The position numbers were made by a program, and so were the translations under genes. 64,000 bases of DNA from contig CBDCVP010000022.1 in NCBI GenBank assembly GCA_965223025.1, forward strand, positions 930,001-994,000, read 5' to 3'. Below, piece by piece: positions 34,751 through 44,717 of this stretch; position 1 is the stretch's first letter; each line of letters opens with the position of its first letter. A model generated the notes under the pieces. It saw only the letters and a program-made list of their open reading frames with translations, ran no database searches and was not told the origin of the DNA. Source of the DNA: JABDMH01 sp965223025. Lineage in GTDB: Bacteria; Bacteroidota; Bacteroidia; Chitinophagales; Saprospiraceae.

Positions 34751-36611
34751 CTATTGGAAAACGATCTCATAGGCCAATCTATCCTGTGCTCGGATACGTA
34801 GCAAGCCGATGTCCGTATTTTCGATCAGCTCATGAGTCGATTGTAAAAGGGCATCCGAGGCATCTGAAATCGCGATTTTGATACCACCTGGAAGATTCAC
34901 TTTATCAGATTGCACATGAATCGCTTGGTTGGGAGAGGCAAGTAGTGGAAGGTGCTCAATCAACAGACCAGGAAAGGTGATCGTGACCCGTATACGGTCG
35001 GGTAGAAATTCCAGTGTTTTCTCCCCTTCGGTGTTTAAGTCATATCGGATGCTCAGGTTTTGGCCCAATAGATCCCGATTGCCAGCTCCCAAAGGGCTAT
35101 GCTGACCATCCATAAAGAAGCTAGCGTCTAAGTCCAGTCCTTCTAGAGGCAGGCTATCTTGATGAAATCGGGTACCCCAAGCTGTTGCCGTCTCTTTAGT
35201 CTGCGATTGCAGTACAGCACCCGATGAAGCAGACCACAGGAGTCCTAACCCATATCGCTGCTGATCTCGCACCTTTTGGCCGCTGTTGAATACAGCATAA
35301 TAGGTAGGTGTTTTGACAAAGGTGTATACCGTCTTATTGCGTGCATCATATCGCTGATGCACAAAGGGGGGTCGGCTAACTGGTAGTTGTGCAAGGGCGG
35401 CCTGTCTTTCTGCCGGAGTGGGATAATACCGTGCATGGTTGCGATATAGAAAAGTATACGGGCTAAAGGCCCTAAAGTCTCCCACTGGCAGAGTGTCGAC
35501 TTTCGGCCATTCATGGATCAATTTTGCTCGTGCATGTTTAACTACAGTGACGGCTTCCTGCTGGTCAAGAGTAAATGCGTGACTCATGGGGTCGACAGTA
35601 GTAAGTGGCATACCCTGTGAGAGCAACCATCCGTAGCGCTCAAAAGAGGGTCTCAACTGCCTGCATTCGATACCCCGATTGAGAATATATTGGTCCACGG
35701 TCGGATCTGGAACACTATTGTAGGCCAGCCATTCACTGAATGCGCGCTCCTTCACACTGAGCATCTCCCTGATTTTGGGATCCTTGGCATAGTGAAATGC
35801 CATGTGCAAGTTGCTGTGATGTGTGCCAAGATTGTAACTCCAATCCGGACCATTGGCCTCGTAAAAATAGCCAGCAGTGCTTTGAAAGCTGCTCATACTC
35901 TGTTGAAGTCGCCGCATCAACAATCCCCGGATTTCATCATCGGGATGCAGATCGAGATAGGCCAGTGCCCCAGCCCAAACATTAGAAAACTGATTGGAAT
36001 AGTTCACTCCATGCGCATAGAATGCAGCATTCGTGAGCACGTAGGATATCACTTTCCGGTCTGTGTCGATCACCCGCTGTAGAATCTCTTGGTCAATAGC
36101 TGAGCTTTTTATCGAGCCAATGCAGGCTCTCGCCCATGAATTTGCTGGCAAAAGCAGAGGCGGCCAAATTCCATTTGTGCGCTCCGTATTCACTAAAGGC
36201 ACCGTCACGACTTTGCATATCGCACCAGAACGACAAGGCTGCCTCTAACCTGAACCGGAGTTGTGGAGAAGCATAGTAGGGATTCCAGGGACGGTCATTG
36301 GCGTAGAAGTAGGCAAGGGAAAGTATGCTCTCCATGATGCGAGCGTTGTAGGGCTGATTATCCCGCTCCCTCCTCCAGACAGAAATATTTATGAATCCGC
36401 GATTAGGACCGTCAAGGATGACGGCATTGGCTAGGCGATGAAAGTGGGCCAGATAATAGGGGAGATCTAGCTCTTCATCGGAAAAGTCCTGCACATCGAT
36501 GGCATTCAAGTCGACCGCTGGTAGTGGTTGAGCTAGGTCAATCTGAGTGCGTTTTTGACAAGACGATAGGCAAAACAAGGGTAAACTCAACCAGAGGAGA
36601 TGTATCAGCAT
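34751..36611 (-). pseudogene. Polysaccharide-lyase-like lipoprotein, interrupted by a frameshift
   Basis: Two overlapping frames make one protein of about 620 residues. The first part (ATG at 36611) has a signal peptide with lipobox LSSC and runs to HKWNLAASAFASKFMGESLH, stopping at 36093. The second part takes over at SSAIDQEILQRVIDTDRK and ends at 34751. The switch lies in a run of five A near 36105; one A fewer restores a single frame. The helical N-half and GYFYEANGPDWSYNLGTHHS suggest an alpha/alpha-toroid lyase or heparinase-like enzyme, but the family is not certain. It could be a real mutation or an assembly error. Confidence 0.6.
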
Positions 36612-36944
36612 ATTATGGCGCCTACTATCGTATGCCGGAGCAGAAATCAGAGCTGTCTCGACCGTTTTTCTTTTAAACATTGTCTGGCAAATCAGGCAAG
36701 CTAAATGTAATGAAAAATAGGGCCTTGAAAAACTTGTAGGGAAGTACACAAAAAACTATCGGTAATTCTAATTTCCTGGCGGAACGATCGGGTCGGCTTC
36801 TTGCTATCATACTGAAAAAGAAGATAACTACTAACCGGGCGCAGTTGCGATCTGTCCCCCTGTCACATAAAAGTACACATTATATAAAATAGTAATGTGT
36901 AGTGAAGTTTGATCATCTTTATAGTTCACTAAAACAAAATAAGG

Positions 36945-38231
36945 ATGTCTCACTCCACTACGATCTCTAAGATAGAAAGTATTGTTAGTATTGGCCTCTT
37001 AAATAGTCTTGATGGATGGATCTCTATGCTAATTGAAGGCGATTTGCATGGGTTTGAAAAGGAGCTTACCACCTCGATGACTGATCTTTATGATCTGATT
37101 TGCTCGGGGCTGCTCAAAGCGGCATCCAGTCAATGTATGGATGATTTAATTCAGCAAGCTAAAAACTTAGGAGCATGCAAATTTGACATAAGGCAGTTTA
37201 CCGTCAGGATTGCTACGGGCACGCAAATCAAAGTGGATAGTCCCTATCTCAAAGAAGCGACAGACCAGTGGGTGGGATCACGTCATTTACTCGGTGAACA
37301 TTGGAAAATGATTGGAGGCGCAAGTCCAATGCTGTATGATAAAGTTGGCTATTGCGCAGCTTTGTGCCCTTCATATGATGTTGCATATCAGACACTTAGC
37401 AAATTTGGCACCGAGGTGAGCTTAACCTCGGTTCGAGATATCACCAACCGTTTGGCAAACAAATGCTACGAGATCGGCGAAGAGAGTCTCCTTATTGAGA
37501 AGGATGAAAACTTAGTTGGCCAGAATGTTATCATTTCATTGGACGGCGGTCGTACCAGAACAAGAGAATATACTGGAGAACTGAATAGCAATGATCAGCC
37601 ACTTTATGACACACCATGGTGCGAGCCCAAGTTATTTGTTATTGATGTGGTTGATAAAGAAGGTCGAATTGACAGACACAAATTACCAATTTACGGTTGC
37701 CGTTTTTCAGATGTTGACGTACTAGAATTATTAGAGCGTTATTTAGTTAAACTCAAGATTAACAAGGCGCATCGGGTGCAACTAATAGCTGATGGTGCGC
37801 CATGGATCTGGAATAATATAAGACCGATGTTAGAGAGACTAAATGTAGAGCCAGACAAGATTATTGAGACCCTGGACTTTTATCACGCCTGCCAATACGT
37901 ACACCAACTAGTACAAGAAATGCCAAGACAAGTAGGAAAGAAGCAGAAAAGCAGCTACCTGAACCAATTTAAGAACTGGCTTAGGAATGGAAACAGTGAG
38001 CTAATTGTTCAACAATGTGGAAAAATATTTAAGCGGCCAAATGATATTACCAAGCGATGGATAAGCTATCTTGAAAAACACCAATCTAAAACCCAATACG
38101 CAGAGTATAATCGACGAAACCTCATGTGTGGCAGCGGTATTATCGAATCAGGAATACGCAGAATAATAAACTTGAGATTCAAAAATGCCTCCACATTCTG
38201 GAAAAAAGAGATCGTTGAAAAACTTTACTGA
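36945..38231 (+). CDS. Transposase, probably ISKra4-like
   Basis: 428 residues. Key segments are ISLDGGRTRTREY (first Asp), VQLIADGAPWIWNNI (second Asp), ETLDFYHACQYVHQL, and the late GSGIIESGIRRIINLRFKNA. These resemble ISKra4/ISLre2-type DDE transposases. The frame ends abruptly at EIVEKLY beside the IS1595-type element, so the last residues may be missing. A short repeat pair acacattatata / aatgtgta lies just upstream at 36876-36901. No terminal repeats could be fixed with confidence. Confidence 0.75.
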   Translation: MSHSTTISKIESIVSIGLLNSLDGWISMLIEGDLHGFEKELTTSMTDLYDLICSGLLKAASSQCMDDLIQQAKNLGACKFDIRQFTVRIATGTQIKVDSPYLKEATDQWVGSRHLLGEHWKMIGGASPMLYDKVGYCAALCPSYDVAYQTLSKFGTEVSLTSVRDITNRLANKCYEIGEESLLIEKDENLVGQNVIISLDGGRTRTREYTGELNSNDQPLYDTPWCEPKLFVIDVVDKEGRIDRHKLPIYGCRFSDVDVLELLERYLVKLKINKAHRVQLIADGAPWIWNNIRPMLERLNVEPDKIIETLDFYHACQYVHQLVQEMPRQVGKKQKSSYLNQFKNWLRNGNSELIVQQCGKIFKRPNDITKRWISYLEKHQSKTQYAEYNRRNLMCGSGIIESGIRRIINLRFKNASTFWKKEIVEKLY

Positions 38232-38282
38232 ATAATGCAGTTTGGTTGCACGGTAAGGTACTTACTTAGAGGCAAAAAGAAA

Positions 38283-39188
38283 ATGGAAACTGAAAGAATG
38301 TTTAAAGGAGTCAGTATTTTTGAATTTAGTAGTCGATTTACGTGTAAAGCGGATTGTCTGGATTACTTGAGTGAAATCAAGTGGAGCAGTGGATATTCAT
38401 GTCGCAAATGTGGTAATGGGAAATATTGTGGGACAGCTCGATACGGAGAAAGACGATGTACCAAATGTCGTTCTGTGGAATCCCCTACTGCCCATACCCT
38501 TTTTCATAAAGTAAAATTTCCGTTGCACAAGGCATTCTACATTATTTTCTATCTAAGCACCTCGACAAAAGGAATGTCAACCTATGAATTAGCTCGAAAG
38601 TTGGACATGAATCAACCGGTAGTGTGGCGCTTTAAAACGAAGGTCATGTTAGCAATGAAATCAAGTGGGAAATATCCGATTGATGGTGCGGTGGCTGTAG
38701 ATGAAACGATGATCGGGGGCAAGGTGAAAAAGCAGCGCGGCCGAAGTCAATCGACTAAAAAACAGGTAGTTGTGGCTATCCAGAAACACCCTGGCGGTGG
38801 AATCAGCAGGGCATATGCAAAGGTTATTCCCAATGCTGGCAGCAAACAGCTAGAGCCATTCTTTGACCAACATATTGACCCAGATGCAATCGTAACGACC
38901 GATAAATGGAGAGGTTACTCCCCCATTGCTCGAAAAGGAAAATATCATGTTGACCAGATCCACTCTAAAAAAGGAGAGAATTTTCCTTTGATGCATCGGT
39001 TTATTATGGGGCTCAAATCTTGGTTGAGAGGTATTCATCATCAAGTAAAATATCTACAAAAGTATCTCAATGAGTATACCTACAGGTTCAATAGGCACCT
39101 GTATAAAGACATTCTATTTCATAATCTTACCAATAGATTAATGCTTCATCCACCATGCACGATTCCAGATTTGAAATTTGTAACGTAA
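38283..39188 (+). CDS. IS1595-family (ISXO2-like) transposase
   Basis: 301 residues from the ATG at 38283. An N-terminal zinc ribbon (CRKCGNGKYCGTARYGERRC) is followed by an HTH region (MSTYELARKLDMNQPVVWRF) and an ISXO2-like DDE core with AVDETMIGGKVKKQRG and TTDKWRGYSPIAR. Candidate ends gcagtttgg (38238) and ccgaactgc (39216-39224) form a short imperfect inverted repeat, giving an element of just under 1 kb. It starts a few bases after the preceding transposase frame ends. Confidence 0.88.
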   Translation: METERMFKGVSIFEFSSRFTCKADCLDYLSEIKWSSGYSCRKCGNGKYCGTARYGERRCTKCRSVESPTAHTLFHKVKFPLHKAFYIIFYLSTSTKGMSTYELARKLDMNQPVVWRFKTKVMLAMKSSGKYPIDGAVAVDETMIGGKVKKQRGRSQSTKKQVVVAIQKHPGGGISRAYAKVIPNAGSKQLEPFFDQHIDPDAIVTTDKWRGYSPIARKGKYHVDQIHSKKGENFPLMHRFIMGLKSWLRGIHHQVKYLQKYLNEYTYRFNRHLYKDILFHNLTNRLMLHPPCTIPDLKFVT

Positions 39189-39602
39189 ATGAATTATTCA
39201 GAAACTTTATTTACTCCGAACTGCCATGCTGTCCAAACGATGGGACACACTCATCTCTAACCTTTGTGAATATGGCTTTTAGGATGGGGACAAATCGCAA
39301 CTGCACCCCTACTAACCTTTGTTCGATGAAAGATTTCACTACCTTCTAATGATATATAAAAATTTGTTAACCGGTGAGCGGGCGAATCAGTATATACATG
39401 TGCCCAGTGACTCACATGTACCAAGTAGTTGCTTTGGTCAAAGAGATCTCTATGATCCAAGGTTACTTCTAGTTCTGCACTTTCAAACTATGGGGTTCGT
39501 ATATTTGTAATAGGAGGTAAACAGATGAATCTGTGTCAGCTGCTATACGCAAGATCATCCATCGTTGTTTAGCGTAAACTTGATAAATATAAATAAGCAC
39601 CA
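39189..39602. other. Intergenic stretch without a supported gene
   Basis: Contains the right end of the IS1595-type element up to about 39224, then A/T-rich sequence with short spurious frames. No RNA gene, attC-like site or clear promoter was found. Confidence 0.45.
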
Positions 39603-40604
39603 ATGAATAAAAGGCGTGAATTTTTGGAAAAAATGGCTTTGCTCACTGGCAGTTTGATGGTACCCAGTGCTGGTTTATCGAATACTAACCGTGACAAATG
39701 GGGTGAGATACTTCCGCTGAGGAGATTAGGTAAAACCGGTCAATCAGTCACCATGCTGGGCCTTGGAGGCTTCCATGTGGGATGGACCACAGAACGCGAT
39801 GCTCAGGAAGTGATTGAGAATGCACTGGAGGGTGGTATCCGGTTTTTTGACACCGCCGAATCTTATGATCGAGGTGGCAGTGAAATGCGTTATGGCAAAT
39901 ATCTGGTGCCCAAATATCGTGATGACGTCTTCATCATGAGCAAATCTACAGCTACGAATGCTGCTACCGCTAAGGCACATTTAGAGGGATCATTGAGAAG
40001 GTTGGCATGTGATTACCTGGACCTCTGGCAGGTTCACTCATTAAAAGATCCTGCCGATGTGGATGATCGCATAGAAAATGAAGTGCTGGAGGTGTTTGAG
40101 CAGGCCAAAGAAGAAGGCAAGGTCAGGCATATAGGATTTACGGGGCATCAAAATCCATTTGCACACAAATTGATGCTGTCCAGGACCATCGATCACGACA
40201 TTTTTGAAACAGTGCAGATGCCTATCAACGTGATTGACGCACATTTTCACAGCTTTATTGAACACGTACTACCCCATGCCTGCGAAAGAAATTTTGGCAT
40301 TTTGGCCATGAAAACTTTGTCGGACGGTCGCTTTTTCAAAGAGAAAAGGAGGCTGGATAAGATTCAGTGGGAAAGTGATGACCCCCTAGTCCCCAATTAT
40401 ATTTCGGTCAAGGAGGCTCTCAGTTTTGTCTGGTCACTGCCCGTCAGTGTCTTGATCACGGGAGCAGAAAACGCTATGTTACTCAAGGAAAAAATTGCTT
40501 TGGCAAAAGACTTCACTTTGCTCTCCGAGGACGACCGTCAGGATTTAATAAGCAAAGTTTTTGATAAAGGTGGAAATAACGTTGAGTACTATAAAAAGGT
40601 CTGA
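39603..40604 (+). CDS. Exported aldo/keto reductase
   Basis: 333 residues. The N-terminus NKRREFLEKMALLTGSLMVP has the twin-Arg pattern of Tat signals. The TIM-barrel AKR domain has LRRLGKTGQSVTMLGLGG, catalytic Asp and Tyr in FDTAESYDRGGSE (near residues 80-86), Lys in FIMSKSTA (near 112) and His in LDLWQVHSL (near 141). Reduces carbonyl compounds with NADPH; the Tat signal implies a cofactor-loaded enzyme in the periplasm. Substrate unknown. Confidence 0.9.
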   Translation: MNKRREFLEKMALLTGSLMVPSAGLSNTNRDKWGEILPLRRLGKTGQSVTMLGLGGFHVGWTTERDAQEVIENALEGGIRFFDTAESYDRGGSEMRYGKYLVPKYRDDVFIMSKSTATNAATAKAHLEGSLRRLACDYLDLWQVHSLKDPADVDDRIENEVLEVFEQAKEEGKVRHIGFTGHQNPFAHKLMLSRTIDHDIFETVQMPINVIDAHFHSFIEHVLPHACERNFGILAMKTLSDGRFFKEKRRLDKIQWESDDPLVPNYISVKEALSFVWSLPVSVLITGAENAMLLKEKIALAKDFTLLSEDDRQDLISKVFDKGGNNVEYYKKV

Positions 40605-40929
40605 ATGACATCCTGATGAAAAGGCGGAAGAGTTGAGTGTGAAAAAGTAAAAGATATTTGTGATTAGGGTGACCTGCAATGCCTGCATGAGTGAAGCAGG
40701 TAGGCCGCTTACCAATCGATGGATGCTCAATTTGTATCTAGTGAGCCAGCGCTGAAAAGATGAACAAATCCAAAATGGCGCAGATGACATTTTTCTATTT
40801 TTTCTCACTCGACTGATAATTTAACATCACCCAAAACTGGTAGAAAGAATAATATCATCCAAGTGGCCAAATAATAAATGGCCTCCTTTTCAATCCATGC
40901 TGGAAATGCCAGACCTCCGAGCTCAGTAT
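40605..40929. other. Intergenic stretch between convergent genes
   Basis: Lies between the aldo/keto reductase and the opposing SGNH hydrolase. Contains no supported gene. No strong terminator hairpin with a T-run was seen. Confidence 0.4.
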
Positions 40930-42234
40930 CTAATTTTTTGGTAAGTATCCCTCAAATCTAATGAGCTTGCTGTCGTCTTGCTGATAAGTAATGGGCTTGG
41001 GGTCCAGCCATTCTACCAATGCATCTTTGATGGCATAGGCAAAAAAATGATTTCCCATTGGAGTATAATGGCCGTGGAAATACATGCTCATATATTCATC
41101 CAAGGTGAGATTGAAATGCTTAAAATCTTGCAAATGCACCTCATTCATATCAAAAAATCTATATCCATTGCTTTTAATAAAGTCAATCATCTCCTGGTCA
41201 TACCGTGACTCACCATTCACCATGGATTTTAATACCCTATAGGGATCAAAATGAATGAGCATCAGCTCTTTACCCATCGCCTCGCAAAAGTTCGCGGTCT
41301 TTTCCAGAATATATTTAGTGGCCTCAAAAGCATATTTGTTCTTTAAGTTGTTTGCCGACGACATCATTTTTTCCGCACTTGTGAAATCCACTTCCGGTTG
41401 TTCTAGTATCTGGGCCAGTCTTCTCAGTCCTTGGGTATCGACATCGCTATTTACCATATTCGCAGAAAGTAAGTGAAGCTGAATCATCAAATCATCCTTT
41501 AGATTTTCATACATAAATACCGGATCACACATTTTGTAGAGATGATCTTCATTGGCTATTCTGTTTTTCATTTCAGCTAGCTTTCCAGTATTGATGTCCA
41601 TTTCAATATTTGACCAGAAATTGCCGTGAAACATGTATCCACCATAGTCATTCCAATGTTGATAATAGGTGGCGTAGCGACACCTAAAGACACTTCTCAC
41701 ATAATCATCGCCCCACATATATAGCAAGATGTATTTGGAGTTCTTGTCGATTTTTTCGCGCCTCACCAGCCTCTTATAAGCTTGGTACACGCCAAACCCA
41801 CCCATTCCAAAATTCTGAATGGGCTCACCAAAATGTCCTGCCAGGTACTCTTGCCACGTTTCAGCGTCACTCACCTGGTGGCAAAGTGTAAAGCTGTCGC
41901 CATAGGTATTTATTCGCGAAGGTCTATCAATGTAAGCTATATTAGTCCTTTTACCATCATGCATCACAGTCGACAAGGTGAAGCTATTATCTACCCCATC
42001 ATGTGGCATATAGTTTCCCAAAATATAGCCGACTTCGGGATCAAACTGGGCCCAGGAATTCTCCTGCAGGAAAATGTCCATTTCCTCCTTAGGAACTGCA
42101 CTCTTTCTCAGGTATTCAGCATAGGACTTTTTCCCGTGTTGCATGTGTTTGCTATGGAGAAAGTCTGGAAATAAGGAAATACTACCTGTCATTACTGCCA
42201 GGGCGTTTGACTTAATGAATTTATGTCTAATCAT
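40930..42234 (-). CDS. SGNH/GDSL-type hydrolase, exported
   Basis: 434 residues with an N-terminal hydrophobic export signal. Block I is INTYGDSFTLCHQV with the nucleophile Ser in GDS (near residue 112); a block II Gly occurs in IQNFGMGGFGVYQAY; the C-terminal catalytic His is probably in HGHYTPMGNHFFAYAI. The pattern is that of SGNH hydrolases, which remove acyl or acetyl groups from sugars and lipids. Longer than minimal family members, with an unassigned middle of about 150 residues. Single gene. Confidence 0.75.
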   Translation of the reverse strand: MIRHKFIKSNALAVMTGSISLFPDFLHSKHMQHGKKSYAEYLRKSAVPKEEMDIFLQENSWAQFDPEVGYILGNYMPHDGVDNSFTLSTVMHDGKRTNIAYIDRPSRINTYGDSFTLCHQVSDAETWQEYLAGHFGEPIQNFGMGGFGVYQAYKRLVRREKIDKNSKYILLYMWGDDYVRSVFRCRYATYYQHWNDYGGYMFHGNFWSNIEMDINTGKLAEMKNRIANEDHLYKMCDPVFMYENLKDDLMIQLHLLSANMVNSDVDTQGLRRLAQILEQPEVDFTSAEKMMSSANNLKNKYAFEATKYILEKTANFCEAMGKELMLIHFDPYRVLKSMVNGESRYDQEMIDFIKSNGYRFFDMNEVHLQDFKHFNLTLDEYMSMYFHGHYTPMGNHFFAYAIKDALVEWLDPKPITYQQDDSKLIRFEGYLPKN

Positions 42235-42933
42235 ACTATCTGTCTTAACCGAAGATCGTGCTCTCCCTTAATCTGAGGATACAGTAATAGTAATATAGTA
42301 ATAAATATAGCTGAAATCCCACATTGACGAGGTTTCAAAAGAAAGTATCAGGTCTATATTGCAAATTGAAGAAGCCCGGTGTTCCGTACCTGTATGTATT
42401 TCATTGTGATAACTGGTGGGGGGATGCCAGCACTGGAGTAACATAAGCTGTAGAGAGAATTCCCAAGTTATTTCATGGCACTTAGTCTTATATAATGGGT
42501 ATCCTACAATGTTAGTTGAACATCTTTTAAAAAATAGCCAAGAGTCTATTTTATTTAGATATTAAGATAATGGCTGATTTTTGATTATCTTTAGACAGTA
42601 TGCAGTATTGGCACCGATCATATTTGATAGAAAAGGCTCCATTCATTGATTAAACTGCGATTGCAACTCATCTAGATCGCACATCTGAGTGATCGCACTC
42701 AAATTATTTTTTCAATTCCTATTTGGCACACAGCACACTTCAAACTTGTGTATGAGAATTCATTAATGAGTTCTGAAAATACTGTGTATGGATAATGTTT
42801 GTTTAGACCGAGTTGGTCCGAATACGGAGCTATTTAGAGCCGGTTGGAAGTGTCTGTATTGCACTTAATGGATTATGGATTGTGCACTTTGCTGCACTCT
42901 TAACAATAATGACATGTCTAAAAACACCAAATA
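42235..42933. other. Long intergenic region
   Basis: About 700 bp without a supported gene. It holds the second copy of the short repeat at 42477-42528; otherwise A/T-rich sequence with no convincing coding frame. It probably includes the promoters of the flanking divergent genes. Confidence 0.45.
42477..42528 (+). repeat. Short intergenic repeat, copy 2
   Basis: About 52 bp, ggcacttagtcttatataat to catctttt, similar to 30500-30552. Both copies sit upstream of genes for secreted proteins on the plus strand (30844 and 42934). Confidence 0.6.
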
Positions 42934-44517
42934 ATGAAAACCTATCTGATTGTACTATTCGCCCTTATGTCTATCCGTGGATTCACACAAAACATTGAAG
43001 TCACCTGCGAGCCGGTCATCGTTGTAATCGATGATCCTGTTGCACAGCATACCATTCATGCCACAGATTTGATCTCGGGCATAGTTGGTGGTACACCACC
43101 TTATACCTATGCATTATATACACCTGATGGCCCAGAGCAGATCTCGGTATCTTGTCTTGACGAAGGTGTCCTTGAGTTGGAGGTGAATGTCATCGACGCA
43201 GACCAAGAAATACATTCTTGTCTAGGAATGATTGATGTACAGCTCTCTGACTTAAAGCCTGCGTCGGATCTGTGTAATCAAATCGTAAACTTATCAATCG
43301 ATGAGAATGGGATGTTGATCCTAAGTCAGGATAAACTACAACTTGATAAATACTGTGGTATTCAAACGGTGCTATTTGGCCAGACCCAATTTAATTGTTC
43401 GCACATTACTGGGTTTCTCATCCCTGTCCCGATCACTGTATTTCTTGTAGATGGTTCTAGCTTTGCTTGTTCTATCTTGCTCGAAGTATTTAACGGTACA
43501 GAACCTTCAATAAGTTGCGGAGCCAATCTAAACCTGGTACTGCCTCCCTCCGGTATCTTAAATCTGACACCACAAATGTTGGGCATTGTGGCTACTGGTG
43601 TATGTGAGACTCCCTCAGTATCATTGAGTAAAACCATGCTTTCCTGTACGGACCTAGGCCAGCATGAGGTGGTTGGCACTGCAACGTTGCCCAATGGTAA
43701 TATCGCCCAATGTAAGATCATGATTACGCTCACGGATCCTCTCTAAGCTTGCAGCCCGGAAGCTTACTGCATATGTACAGGAAACTCTGACGAAGTCTTT
43801 ATAGATGAGGTCAGTTTTGCAGGTATCGCACAAAATTCCGGTGATGATGATGGTTATGCTGATTTCAGCGATGTTCGGACCGAAGTACAACGGGGCAACA
43901 AGTACCTATTCTCGTTAGCTGCGATGGGCTCCAACAATGTCCACAGGCCACTATTCACCAGGATGTGGATCGATTGGAACAGAAACGGACATTTTGAGAG
44001 AGAAGAATTGGCACTGCATCGGATACATCGAGGGTCTAGAGGAAAGGACTTTATCGTGATACCAAGAAATGTAGAAACTGGAGCAACTCGGATGAGGGTC
44101 CAGTTATCACTTGGTGCACCTCCTAATCCGTGCGGAGAAATACCGATGGGAGAAACAGAAGATTATACTTTGTTTATAAGCCCTTCTTCTGGTGAAAAAT
44201 ACACCAGGGAGCAGTGGGTTAATCAGATAGAGATTGTGCCAGGACCGATTCCTTCTACCTCACTACAGATTTTTCCCAACCCAAGTAGTGATCTGATCTT
44301 TTTGAAAGTGCCTGCATCGATGCCCAGTGGCAATATTACCATCAGCGATGCATCTGGTCATTTCATACGATCGTTTTTTTATCGCACAAAGGATGATGTA
44401 CTCCATAGAATCGATGTGTCTGATCTTAACCCGGGCATCTACTATGTACAGATTACTACCAGCGTAGGGGTGACCACAAAACCCATTTTCGTCCAGGGTA
44501 CCTCCGGCAACCTCTAA
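42934..44517 (+). pseudogene. GEVED-domain T9SS-sorted surface protein with an in-frame stop
   Basis: One reading frame of 528 codons interrupted only by TAA at 43744-43746. Upstream: signal peptide MKTYLIVLFALMSIRGFTQN and about 250 residues of Cys-containing beta-rich repeats. Downstream in the same frame: ACSPEAYCICTGNSDEVFID, a GEVED-type domain (MWIDWNRNGHFEREEL ... GETEDYTLFIS), then a type IX secretion C-terminal sorting domain (LQIFPNPSSDLIFLKV ... GIYYVQI). The sorting domain is cut off from the export signal unless the stop is read through, so the protein is probably inactive, or the stop is a sequencing error. Confidence 0.8.
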
Positions 44518-44717
44518 AGGATGTTGGCACCCTTAAGTAAAATCGATGCCATATGAAGGGTAGTGGTCAGAACTGGGATAAATTGTTTGCATCTGGGTCT
44601 ATTTCTACAGTATGCATGGTTTGAAAAGTTTCTTCTGGCATGACCAAGTGTTCCTCTGCAGAAGTGGATATGCTTTCAATGGTAGATCATCCACTTCTTG
44701 ACAATGGAAAAAATCTT

